The notes beneath the pieces are model-generated. The model ran no database searches and was not told the DNA's origin. It saw nothing but the letters and a program-made list of their open reading frames with translations. DNA of 64,000 nucleotides from Epiperipatus broadwayi (taxonomy: Eukaryota; Onychophora; Udeonychophora; Euonychophora; Peripatidae), in NCBI GenBank assembly GCA_028023455.1, contig JAQFVV010000056.1, positions 5,975,717 to 6,039,716 of the forward strand, read 5' to 3'. This document shows, one piece after another, positions 10,961-23,252 of the stretch (position 1 is its first letter; the number at the start of each line of letters is the position of its first letter). A program made the translations under genes and the position numbers.

Positions 10961-13900
10961 TTGTGTTCAAAGAATAGTATGTAATGGCAAAATTAACATC
11001 CTTCTATTAATAGTCTAATTAGCTTTGAGACAATAAAATTAATTTACAAATTTAATATTAGATAATTTCTCCTACATTTACATAACATTATTATTCTTTG
11101 GGCTGAATGTGTACTTTCGCGTGAATTTATATATCCATTTGAAAACTAGATTTTATTTTTATTATGATTGTTTTATGATCAGCAATTGTACTTAAAAATT
11201 ATTTTTATAAATTGTGTGCAAAAGTATAAGATTTGCCAATACGACTAAATGTCATAATTAATTCTAATTATTTTATTATTTTTTAATTATTTTATTTTTT
11301 TAATATAAATATTTTAAACAAAATAATTTTCAAGTGTCATAACATATAAATAAGTTAAACAGCTTAAAACACCCCCCCCCCCTTTGACTACTATTAGATA
11401 TATATAAAACAAATAGTACAAATTATGAAATTCAACTAATAAAAGTCTGGTGATTTCAACAGACAAGATTTTAATTTTTTATAATTTCTAAACATTATAT
11501 AATTTATAAAATTTCGAAAGTGAAAATTATCACGAGAGGGACGGACATTAATTAAGTAACAAGATGTTTATTATTAACAAAACAAAACAAATAAACAAAG
11601 TTTCTTCTCTTTTTTTTCTACCTTCTTTAGATATAAAAAAAAAGCAGCAAAATTTACATAACTGTAAATATATAATTATTTAAAAAAAAAAAAAAAAACT
11701 GCTGAAAAATTAAAAAAAAGACAATGAATACCCTTTTTGAGACCTCGGCTGCTTAAACACATTAGTTTTAACAAGATTTTGAAATCATCAGTTTATGTTT
11801 AAACAAGACCAAACTTATTAAAAAAATATACTATTTATATATCCTCACCCTAAAGCATTTTAGTCACCCAGCCCCTCCCTTTAAAAATTAACCAATTTTC
11901 ATCCTATTAAATACAACATCATCAACAAAAAGAAAAAAAAATCAATATGATGTTATCAGAAAGAGAGTGGGTGGAGTGCACCAGTAAGAGTAGTCTGAAG
12001 TGGATTTATACACAGCCAACCTCCAGGAAAAACAGATGTCACATTTTTTAAAGCAACTTTTGTTAAATACATTAAACAGTGTAGGAAAAAAAAAAGTAAT
12101 TAAAAAATTTAATATAAGTTTTTTGCTGTATAATATAATTATATTTTCCAATTAAGTATTAAGTATTAGTGAATCAAGTTTGATTTTTTTTTTTTAATCT
12201 CTCAACATATCATCTGTAGTGATGAGAGACCATAATACAATCAGCAATTACTTTCTCAAAAATAAATGTTATATGTTTTTAATAATTAAATCTTTCATTT
12301 CCTTCCATCATAAGTGAATTTCCTATTGTTAATAATACAAACCCAGATTTAATATAAAACTTCATACTTTTGAATATTTAACTATAAAATAATAATAAAA
12401 AGGAAATTGTAAGAAGAGAGAAGGGAAGTTTATAAATTTTCAAAATATTTAAAAATTAGTATTTTATTATAAAACATTTAATGCAATATAATTGCATAAT
12501 TAATTGATTATCAATTATATAAAACATTGCCATCTCTTTCAAAGTAAGTTTTCTCAACATTCAATTTAATAGTAAAATAAGAATTACTAAAAATAGAAGT
12601 CTGATATTTCAACGATTTTGTTATATTAAAAGAAATGGTTCTATATAGTACTAAGAAATGACATTGTCACATTTCTGTGATTGCAAAAATAATATTTATA
12701 TGTTATTACATTTGCCTTTTAAGATAAGGTTTACTCATATATAAGCCTGAACTGAGAATATCATGTGAAGCAAATTGCATATTTAAATACGTACAACATG
12801 CAAATAAAATATAATCTCTAAAGGAAACAATAGAATGGCTTAACCTTGAAAGATCATAGAATGTAAAGTGAAATAAATTTCAGATCATAAAATATTTGAG
12901 TATTGGAAGTGACAAATTTAAGTTATCAGTCATCTCTGGAATCCATCGCTATATCACTGTACTAAATCATGCAATCCAATAGTCTCTCTGCAATAATAGG
13001 ATTATAACAAAACCATCTCACAGTACTATATAAACCTATTTCTTTTATGTTATTTAAGTAGGACTTGACTAAAATAATTTTAATAATTTTTGATTGATTA
13101 TTACTTCATAAAAAGTTATTAAAAATATTAATTAATATTTTATTTATTGATGAAATCATTTTTCATTTAAAAAAAATAATGAAATTATTTGCAATGTTAT
13201 AAAAATATAATAATCTTCTAACATTCATTTTGAAAATTCTTACTACTTCAAAACATATACTTTCAATTTATTGTATTTGATGTGGATTTTTTTATAAAAC
13301 AAATCAAAACAAAAACAACTCATATAAACTTGTTTACTTTTTTTTTTTAAATTCTATTTACAACATGCCTCCGCCCGCGATGTGTTTCTGAAGCTCTGTA
13401 TACAAGTTGAAAAATTGCAAAAATAATTTTTGAACTTTACAGTAATTATGTTAATATATTATTGTACTTTTCCAGGAAAATGATTAACTATTCAATAATT
13501 AATATCAATATTAAAATGTTATTTGTTCTATAAACAGACAGAATGCCTACTCTCTAAAATTTCCAAAGCCAAAATTAGTAGACAAAGGTAATAATAAAAC
13601 ATAAACACACATATGTATATGATATCTCTCTTATCAATGAAAAATGTTTTTTATATTACAATTATGTTTTTCTAGCCAGTGCTTCAGTATTCAACAAATA
13701 TTGCCTTAATGTGTTTACCTTCTAGCTAAGGATAGGTAAATAACCATTGGTCATCAAATATTGGATAACTAACTTGGTAATTAATAGGTTGACTACAAAA
13801 AGAAAAATCCATTTTGTTTGGAAAATTCTTACTGGCTTGAAAAAAATCTCTATATTCTACCCTGAAAATAAATACCAGTTTATGGACAAAGAATGCACTA

Positions 13901-14392
13901 ACTAATGTAACATGATCATTTTACTACTGGATTTAAATAGAAATTTAATTATTTAAAGAGAAGAAAACATTTAAAAGCTACTAAACAATAATTTTAAACA
14001 AAACTTATTGTTTGTTTAAATTATTCATAACAATTTATTTTAATATTGTTTTCTTATATTATGACTAACAACTCATTAGCCATTCTTCAAGTCACTTAAT
14101 TAGCTAAATATTCTTTATTTATTTATTTATTAAAGCAAGCATTAGCACTTTTGTAAATAATTCAGTTATTTTAAAGAAAGTATTCTTAAATATATTTTAA
14201 AGCAAGAACAATGTTATTATTTTTCTTTAAATAAATTATTTACAGGATCTATACTAAAAATATTCTTTCCATAAAAAAATTGTCTAAATTTTTTGAATTA
14301 TTAATAATAATCATTTCATTAAAGCATTTAAAAAATACTTTTAAGTTAATTGTTTACTGTATATATTTTTGTTTTAAAAGCTATAATTAATA
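10961..14392. other. AT-rich DNA, no gene recognised
   Basis: Contains an 11-base C tract at 11372-11382, several A/T homopolymers (for example about 11681-11698) and no open frame with recognisable content. Confidence 0.5.
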
Positions 14393-14570
14393 AATTAAAA
14401 ATATTTGAGTAATTAGGATTATTAGAATATATATATATGAATATGTACTGACTTATGAAAATAAGTATATATGTTTATATCAATAATCTTATATTTTTGC
14501 CCCAAACAAATGGTCCTCAAAATTACTTATAAATCAAAAATCACATAAAAAAAAACAAATAATTATAGGT
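14393..14570 (+). repeat. Duplicated segment, unit 1 (uninterrupted)
   Basis: Shares ATATTTGAGTAA(T/C)TAGGATT and, further on, ATATCAATAATCTTATA and TATAAATCAAAAATC with 15155-15244 plus 17282-17360. The second unit is split by a solo LTR, so this unit approximates the pre-insertion site. Confidence 0.7.
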
Positions 14571-14581
14571 ACTTACTGTTG

Positions 14582-14831
14582 TATTTTTATAATGGACTAT
14601 TTTCATCATCTAATATATGTATTGAATGTCTTTAGAAAAAATTTAACTTTATTTAAATATTCCAAATACATTCAACTGTTAATAATAGCACTTGAAATAG
14701 GTTAGTATATGCACTTATATTGGACTATTAACAGTTGAATGTATTTGGGATATTTAAATAAAGTTAATTTTTTCTAAAGACATTCAACACATATATTAGA
14801 TGATAGAAATAGTCCAATATAAAAAAAAATA
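14582..14831. repeat. Head-to-head inverted pair of a retroelement tail
   Basis: Two copies of about 105 bp in inverted orientation around a loop of about 40 bp. Each arm contains AATACATTCAACTGTTAATA and TCTTTAGAAAAAATTTAACTT (or its complement). The left arm matches the single copy at 43501-43640. With that copy as guide, this is an inverted duplication of the AT-rich 3' tail of a possible Penelope-like element. Confidence 0.65.
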
Positions 14832-15154
14832 ACTACAACACCATCATCACAAACCTTCAGGAAAACAATAGTAGGTACTTACATATTAAAACTGCTGCCC
14901 ATATTTGCAATGGCAGAATCCCATATTAAAAAGTCACAACTATAGCATTCTGCAGCCACAAGCACCCTCTCCATTAGAGAAAAATATAGTATTCTGCTGT
15001 CACAAACATGGGCAAGAGATCAGATATCTAAGTATCCAATTATAAACAATTTAATATTTACATAAAGATAAATTATATAGTCTATTGCAATTAATAGCAT
15101 TACGGTTAAATACAAAATCATATTATAGTGTAAGGGTTATTTATATATAGGTAT
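14832..15154. other. Spacer with short internal repeat
   Basis: ATAGCATTCTGCAGCCACAAG near 14942 recurs as ATAGTATTCTGCTGTCACAAA about 50 bases later. Nothing else was recognised. Confidence 0.4.
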
Positions 15155-15244
15155 ATAAATATTTGAGTAACTAGGATTATTAAAATGAATATATATATAC
15201 ACACACAAATATGTAATGACTTACAATCATATATATATATATAT
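15155..15244 (+). repeat. Duplicated segment, unit 2, left half
   Basis: Matches 14393-14470 and ends in an AT run. Its last four bases, ATAT, are repeated right after the solo LTR at 17282-17285. Confidence 0.65.
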
Positions 15245-17281
15245 TGTAACGATATATAAATATGTCGTTACATTAATTTAAAATAAAAACTTAAAAGTTC
15301 GCAAATAAAAGTAAAAAACTAAACGCTAAAATTAAAATGTTTGTTAAACGTATATACATTCGCACAGATGCCAAACTTTAAAAATATTTTTTTTTAAAAA
15401 ACAAATAAGTATTTGAACGTACTTTTTTATAAAAAAAAGTACAAGATTTAAAAATAAAAACAGGTATTAATTAATGTAATCTGTAAATGGAAATGATTGT
15501 TTATGAATTATCGAAAACCAAACTGGCCCTTGGGCTCTATTATAATTAAAATGATCTGATGAAAGATAGATAAGAAAATAAAGAGAAATTAGCTTGACCA
15601 ATGGAAGCACTAAGCCTTGGCTCGGACCCTAACGAAAGTGATGGATTAGTGACGTTTTGTTGATTGAATCCGTGTGGATAATATAAAAAGGGAAATACAG
15701 TTTTTTCTGACAGTTCCAGCGTTGTGTGTTTGAGAGGTGGTAGGACGCACATACCACACTCTCTATTTAAAAAAAAGAAAAATGAAAAGACTGTGATACC
15801 TTGAACCAGCTATTGCCATCTCCAGAACATTATCTTCCAATGGAGGCATCGTGGGAATTAAAAGCAGAAACCTGGACTCTTCTACCGTGAGCTATGAACT
15901 TTACAAATTAACAACAACAAAAAAAAGTAATTAAGAACTTTCGTCAATGTTTTTTTTAAAGATTCAGCTAATTTAAATTTTAAAATGAACTCTTATTTGA
16001 TTTTCAAATTAATAATTGATTGTTTAAATTTATATAGTTAAGTTTTGCTAAAATCATTTCCATTTTATTATTATTATTTGTAGTAATATTTATTGTAGAA
16101 ATTATTAAATGCATTACATTTAAGTTGGGTATAGACATTGCAGAGATTCGTTAGCGGTTGATTATGTTGTGGTTTTCACAGTCGATTAGAATATATAAGT
16201 CAACGATGTCATAGGGTGTCTTATGATGAACACCAAAGGGTCTCCTGTATTCCCTCAGCAATTGACGTTATCGATTGACTTTGTATTTTGATCGGTTGTG
16301 TTTAATTTGGAATGTTTTTGACCGTGGAATCTGTGCAGCCGATCTATACTCGACATTATAAAACAAATTGTATAAAAATAATCTGTGCGAACGTATTTAA
16401 ATGTTAAATTTAAGTCGGGCGTGAATGGCTATATAGTTTTGTAAAGTTATATTAAGGGAGGGTAATCTTAGGTTATTCATTTCATAGTTGAATTGGTTCA
16501 ATGGATTGGATATATTTGTGTAATTGTAGATATAGTATGAGATCCGCTACGGGCAGGATTATAGATATACGCCACACACCTTCTGTTTGCCTATGGATGG
16601 ATTTGTAAGACGGCAAAGGACCGCAGTCCATTCCTATGGAGTTTTATGTTTATTGTTCTACTCGCCAACAGATGTCACATTCCTGTTGGTGGAGAGACAA
16701 TGTCTTCTCTAATTCTACTTACTGATCAGATGTACATTCCTGACAGTATAGTATTTTGTGTTGTCGTATTTTCATGCTACATTGAATACATGAATGTATC
16801 AGATGGATTGGCGCCAGTTTGATTGCGAAATTTGTTGCCTAAGGTTAAATCAGGGAAGAATATTTTCTTTTCAAATGCAGATCTATGTAGTCTATTCATA
16901 CTTGACTATCTAAATAAAATATTAAACTCATTGAAACTTAGTTAAATGTAAAATTAAAAGATTAATAGAAAAATCTAAAATGTTGAATTTATTCCTCAAA
17001 ATTTAAATGTTATTTTATATGTGCGTAAATAAATATTTTTATGTGTTAATTTCTGGCAGTGGCTTTTATTTAATTATATTTAAGATATAGATTTTTATCT
17101 CTGCGTCTCCACTGAGCTAGTGACTGGGGCTAACGATCTGAATATTTAAATAAAGTGGAATCTTAACAGCGCGTATCTGCCTACTTTATAAATTTTTCTA
17201 GGCTCAAATGCCTAGATGGCGCTCTGTAGAGCAGATATCAAAGTTTGCGGTTAGATTCGATCTCCACTTCCGATTGTTATA
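15245..17281 (+). mobile_element. Solo LTR, 2-kb LTR family, copy 1
   Basis: This 2037-bp LTR begins TGTAACGATAT and ends GATTGTTATA, and it is flanked by ATAT on both sides (15241-15244 and 17282-17285). The flanking DNA is two halves of a segment intact at 14393-14570, which supports a single clean insertion followed by LTR-LTR recombination. CCAAT at 15598, TGACGT at 15650 and TATAAAA at 15682 mark the promoter. CTAAATAAAATATT near 16911 is a likely polyadenylation signal. The LTR has no long protein. A frame ending GLAPV on the plus strand and one ending SFIRSF on the minus strand are shared with the other copies but may just reflect common descent. Confidence 0.85.
15598..15690 (+). promoter_or_regulatory. 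Core promoter in LTR copy 1
   Basis: CCAAT at 15598-15602, a CRE-like TGACGT at 15650-15655 and TATAAAA at 15682-15688 lie in the order and spacing of a polymerase II promoter. The same three elements occur at 21026, 21078 and 21110 and at 23616, 23668 and 23700 in the other two young LTRs. RNA should start about 30 bases after the TATA box. Confidence 0.6.
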
Positions 17282-17360
17282 ATATATCAATAATCTTATA
17301 CTTTACACTTATAAATCAAAAATCTCATACAAAAAACAAACAATTATAATAGTTTGTAAA
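17282..17360 (+). repeat. Duplicated segment, unit 2, right half
   Basis: Continues the segment interrupted by the solo LTR. It shares ATATCAATAATCTTATA and ATAAATCAAAAATCTCATA with 14478-14550. Confidence 0.65.
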
Positions 17361-20300
17361 ATAAAAAATTTAGTTCAATATTTACTTCACTATTATAGAT
17401 TCAAGATATAAAATAAAAAAGTGATATCTTACTAAATAGAAATTAAGAATAAGTGGTAATTAATGAATAAATATTTTATTAAGTATATTATCAATCAAAA
17501 ACACTAACCTGTGTGTAAATATAGTATATAAATTATTTAATAATAAGTATAGTTGGATTTTTTTATATTAATTTTAAAGATTATGTTGAATGGCTGCCGT
17601 ATTGATGAATTGATATTGAAATTCAATGAAAATCTGATTTGTTAAAAAAAAATAAGAAAGAAAGATTTTAAAATGTTAACATAATGTACATTTTAAATTT
17701 ATTTTTGATGCACTGTATTTATTATGTAATTATTTTAAAAATACTTTTCTTTCAATAAAAATCTTTAGATTATGAGAGATGATATATTGCTTTGAAATTC
17801 TATTATTATAAAACTTTTATGTTTGTCATATAAAAAAAGCATATTGTTCTTATTACTGAATAGCAGGGGATATAAAATAACCACCATATGTAAAAGAGCA
17901 CTACAACAAATAATTACATTTTGACACAGTAGGCACGTAACTGCTATTACAAATACTCACATAAAGAGTTCTCATATGAAAAATTAAAAGTATATATTGT
18001 GACCTTCTGAATAGTCATAAGTAATTAAATCATACTGGGTCAGCGGCAAATAACTGTATTTAACTGAAAAAAAAAGTGAAATAGCGCTAAAGTTTTAAAA
18101 TTTTTTTGTTAATGATCTAAAACTTTATGTGAAAGTTGCTTATGAATGTTAGTTGGGAGTTTTATAAGCATTTAGTATTATTATTGTATTTGATGAAGTA
18201 TTTAATGCAAGAAAGGAAGGTGGATTATTACAGGAATTGTTGATATGCAAGTTAAGTTGATGTAAATTTGTTTTATTTATTTGTAGAAAAGTGGTTTGTA
18301 TTTGTTTAGATGGTTTTCTGATCTGTTTATTCATTGGCACACCCATTTATGCATAAGTAATATAATGAGTGAAATATGTTTAACCCATAGTCATACCAGT
18401 CATATTTTAGTCAGGATAATTTAGTATTCATATAGCAGCATATGTGTATGCATGTATGTCTGTTTCATCTTTCAATTTCATTTTCATATTTAATTACAAT
18501 ATAGAATTTTACATTTTACAATAAACACTTAAAATTACAGCAGATATCTTTAATAATAAATGTAAATATCTTTTGAATGATTAATGGATATCTGGATTAG
18601 TGAATCATTTGACAAAAATAAATTGTGTTATCAACTACTTTATTTTACTAATTAATTAATATTCATTTATTTCAAAAGTGTAAAAAGTTTTTTTTTTTTT
18701 ATTTGTTTTATTCGGTTTGATTTAATTTAGAAAATCAAAATGATTTTTTTTTCAAGAAAAAATTTCTTGAATACTTGTTCTTTAATTAAATGAGTGCAAA
18801 GGGTGGAGCTAACCTTTGGAGGATAAGATGACCTCTTGATTGATGGAAAGAGATGTATTTAAGTGATAGTCAATAATAGATTATTATCCATTCAGTCATT
18901 CATTCAATATCATCCATTATATTATTCATTCCTCTTCTGCCACTTCTTTTTTGTGCATTTTTAACAATCTCTTCCAGAAATCAAGTCAGTTAAACCCCAA
19001 AGTGTAAGTTTTTAAACAGTATTTTCTTTATAAAATTCAATGTGAGAATTCTAGCTACCAGACAGCTTTAAGGAATGATGTCAGGCTAATTTATACAAAA
19101 GGTATTTTTCCCACTCAGTTAAACGTTAAATTAATCCTATCATTTTAAAATGTATTTATATGCTGATAACTTTAATCTACTTTGTTTGCCTATGTCTATC
19201 ATTATTATTAAGAATAAAATAAAATTGCATGAACTTTCTAGTCTTTTAAGAAAATTGTGTGAACTTTACTATAATTTTTTAAGGAAATTTATGCAGGACT
19301 GTTTAACAAAACCTACCATAGCCAGTAAGTTTCAATTCTCTTCTAATTATGTATAAGTTAAGTTAAAAATGAGAGGATGTGTATATAATTTATTGTGCTA
19401 TATTTTGAACTCCTCCGTGATAATAATTGTGCTTATTATTATTCATGCTTATAAAATACTTTATTAAAGAAGTGAATGTGTGGCTTACAAATAATTAATT
19501 AATTATTAGTGTTTATTAATGTATAACTATTTTAAGTGACGTAGAAGGACATTAATATTATATATTTCTTGTTCTCCTTAATATGTGAACTTATTATATA
19601 AAAGAAAAATGTTATTACTTAAGGAATTGCAGATTTTCCATGAACAATTAATTAGCAATGGACCAAAATAATTATATTTGTGCTGATTTATGAAGTTTAT
19701 GGCAAGCTAATGTTTTTTTTTTTAATATTTTCTTTTTGGAAACCTGCTACAGTCACTGCTAAATAAATTAAAAAATCCAGAATTAATTAAATGATAAATA
19801 TAAAAGAAATATGTAGCTGAAACTATCTATCCATATCTCCATCATTATTATAAAAATTTATTACTTGCGTGTCATATTAGTGAGCTCAATTAGCTATTGC
19901 TAAAAACATTTGAGATTGCTAAATTAAATCTAATTTGTGAATGATTATCCTATAGGAATTTGTCTCCATGTTTACTAACACATACTAGTCTAAAATCATC
20001 ATTCTTGTCATCGTGTCATTCAGGAAACTTTATGTTTAAAAAAAACTTTGCAAGTGAATTTTTTTTTTAATTAAAAGAAGAGTGACTTTTTTCTTTTTCT
20101 TGTTGCTATTGATATACCATAAATAGATAGATAGGTTTATTTATTTGTTTGTTTAATTTATGCTATTTCCTTTACTTCAAAAATGTCTCAGATAGCATGT
20201 TGCAAGTCGTAATACGCGGGTAAATGATTATTATTTAAATAGAATTTCTTATATATGTTATACATAACACTTTTGTGTATTTCATTAAAGATATATATAT

Positions 20301-20658
20301 ATTATTTATTAAATGTCTCAAAGTGAGCGAATTGGCTTAGGGAATAATAAATGTATGAAAAATAAATATTATCAGAAACAGTGAAATTCGGTGACAATAA
20401 CTATTGTTATTTAAAAATTTTAAAACAGCTAATAATTTGTCAGAAACTAAAAGTTATATTTTCAGTTTACCATTTACTTTACCATAATATTTATTTTCAG
20501 TTACCATTTGTTTTACCATAAAATTAACATATATAATTTGAAGTTATTTTCATGCTCTTATTTATAGGTATAAATATTCAGTTTTATGACTTTTTCTTTC
20601 TGTTAATTTTGGATAATGCCATATGCTAAAAGAATTGTTAGAAATTAGTGACCTTCCT
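17361..20658. other. AT-rich DNA with one promoter-like patch
   Basis: At 18855-18862 TATTTAAG precedes CATTCAGTCATTCATTC, and GTGTAAGTTTT, a possible splice donor, follows near 19001. This could be a 5' noncoding exon or part of an LTR. No protein was found. Confidence 0.15.
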
Positions 20659-20662
20659 GTAT

Positions 20663-22719
20663 TGTAATGATATATAAATATGTCGTTACATTAATTTAAA
20701 ATAAAAACTTAAAAGTTCGCAAATAAAAGTAAACAACTAAACGCTAAAATTAAAATGTTTCTTAAACGTATATACATTCGCACAGATACCAAACTTTAAA
20801 AAATTTTTTTTAAAAAAAAAAACAAATAAATAAGTATTTGAACGTACTTTTTTATAAAAAAAGTACAAGATTTAAAAATAAAAACAGGTATTAATTAATT
20901 CTTGTAATCTGTAAATGGAAATGATTGTTTATAAATTGTTTGAAAAGCAAGCTAGACTTGGGCTCTTGTATAATTAAAATGATCTGATGAAAGATAGATA
21001 AGAAAATAAAGAGAAATTAGCTTGACCAATGGAAGCACCAAGACTTGGCTTGGACCCTAACAAAAGTGATGGATTAGTGACGTTTTGTTGATTGAATCCA
21101 TGTGGATAATATAAAAAGAGAAATAGTTTTTTTGGACAGTTCCAGCTTTTTGTGTTTGAGAGATGTGATAGGACGCACATACCACACTCTATTTAAAAAA
21201 AGAAATTAAAAGACTGTGATACTTTGAACCAGCTATTTCCATCTCCAGAACATTATCTTCCAATGGAGGCGTCGCAGAAATTTAAAACAGAAACCTGGAC
21301 TCTTCTACCGTGAGCTATGAACTTTACAAAGTAACAACAACAAAAAAAAGTAATTAAGAACTTTCGTCATTGTTTTTTCTAAAGATTCAGCTAATCTAAA
21401 TTTTAAAATGAACTCTTATTTGATTTTCAAATTAATAATTGATTGTTTAAAATTATATAGTTAAGTTTGCTAAAATCATTTCCATTTTATTATTTTTATT
21501 TGTATTAATATATTGTATAAATTATTGAAATGCATGAAATTTAAGTTGGGTATAGACATTGCATGGATTCGTTAGCGGTTGATTATGTTGTGGTTTTCAC
21601 AGTCGATTAGAATATATAAGTCAACGATGTCACTGTGGTATCTTATGATGAATACCAATGGGTCTTCTGTATTCCCTCAACAATTGATGTTATCGATGAC
21701 TTTGTATTTTGATCGGTTGTGTTTAATTTGAATGTTTTTGACCGCAGAATCTGTACAGCCGATCTATACTCCACATTTTGAAACAAATTTTATAAAATTT
21801 ATCTGTGCGAACGTATCTAAATGTTAAATTTAAGTCGGGCGCGAATGGCTATATAGTTTTGTAAAGTTATATTAAGGGAGGGTAATCTTAGGTTATTCGT
21901 TTCGTAGTTGAATTGGCTCAATGGATTGGATATATTTGTGTAATTAGTAGATGTAGTATGAGATCCGCTACGTGCAGGATTGTGTATATACGCCACACAC
22001 CTTCTGTTAGCCTATGGATGGATTTGTAAGATGGCAAAGGACCGCAATCCATTCCTATGGAATTTTATGTGTATTGTTCTACTCACCAACAGATGTGACA
22101 TTCCTGTTGGTGGAGAGACAATGTCTTCTCTAATTCTACTTACTGATCAGATGTACATTCCTGACAGTATAGTATTTTGTGTTGTCGTATTTTCATGCTA
22201 CATTGGATACATAAATGTATCACATGGATTGGCGCCGGTTTGATTGCAAATTTTTTGGCCTAAGGTTAAATAAGGGATAGAATATTTTCTTTTCCAATGC
22301 AGGTCTATGTAGTCTATTCATACTCGACTATCTAAATAAAATATTAAACTCATTGAAACTTAGTTAAATGTAAAATTAAAAGTTAATATAAAAATGTAAA
22401 ATGTTAAACTTATTCCTCAAATTAGAATGACTTTATTATATGTGCGTAAATAAATATTTTTATGTGTTAATTTCTGGCAGTGGCTATTATTTATTTATAT
22501 TTAAGATATAAATTAAGATACAGATTTTTATCTCTGCGTCTCCACTGAGCTAGTGACTTGGACTAACGATCTGAATATTTAAATAAAGTGGAATCTTAAC
22601 AGCGTGTATCTGCCTACTCTATAAATTTTTCTAGGTTTAAATGCCTAGATGGTGCACTGTAGAGCAGATATCGTAGTTTGCAGTTAGATTCGATCTTCAC
22701 TTTCATTTCGATTGTTATT
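20663..22719 (+). repeat. 5' LTR (2-kb LTR family, copy 2)
   Basis: Starts TGTAATGATAT and ends GATTGTTATT, where the last base differs from the A of the other copies. It contains CCAAT, TGACGT and TATAAAA in U3. Because a primer-binding site follows two bases later, this is a true 5' LTR and not a solo LTR. Confidence 0.85.
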
Positions 22720-23252
22720 ACTGGCGCCCAACATGGGGCTGAGCTTTAATAAACACGAGTGCCCTGATAATTTTAAAAGTGAATCATGCTCGTAATATTT
22801 TTCCTGAAATTAGTATAAATATATTTTTTGTATTGATGTGGAGTTACAGTTTAAATCTTTGGTCTTAAAGGTACTGCCAGTAAGAAAAATTGCGCATATG
22901 TAAATATAAATGCGAGGAATAAAATGTAATAATAAATATAAATCATAATTTTTTTTTAAAAAAGTCTTGCTAAATTAAAATCTAATCGTTCAACTTGCCT
23001 AAGTAATAGTTAAAGGTAGGAAAAATGAAACTTGGAAGGGAGGGGGCAGAAATTTAGCTGGTAATAGGGAATCAACGGTCAACTTTTTTTTTAATCATTA
23101 TATTTGTGTGTAATTACTGTTTTGTCTTGTAAAAAAAATTTTGTCCTTTTGAAATTTTCATATATAATCAATTTGTGTAACGTAATTACTAACACTAAGA
23201 AAATTCTTTTTTTTTTTTTAATGTTTTTGTTTTTTGAGGAAGTTTACTGATA
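22720..23252 (+). other. Internal region without genes
   Basis: 533 bp with no open frame of note. It holds the primer-binding site at its start and a purine-rich GGAAGGGAGGGGG near 23034-23046. That tract would suit a polypurine tract except that it lies about 200 bases before the 3' LTR instead of next to it. Only GAGGAAG near the LTR (23236-23242) is purine-rich close by. Confidence 0.65.
22722..22739 (+). other. tRNA-Lys-type primer-binding site
   Basis: TGGCGCCCAACATGGGGC differs by one base from the site TGGCGCCCAACGTGGGGC used with tRNA-Lys(1,2) by many retroviruses and retrotransposons. It lies two bases after the 5' LTR, the expected place for first-strand priming. The one change is G to A at a former CpG. 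Confidence 0.85.

Noticed and set aside
15557-15575. CTGATGA in each 2-kb LTR
   Set aside because: No stem II and no GAAA partner at a suitable distance.
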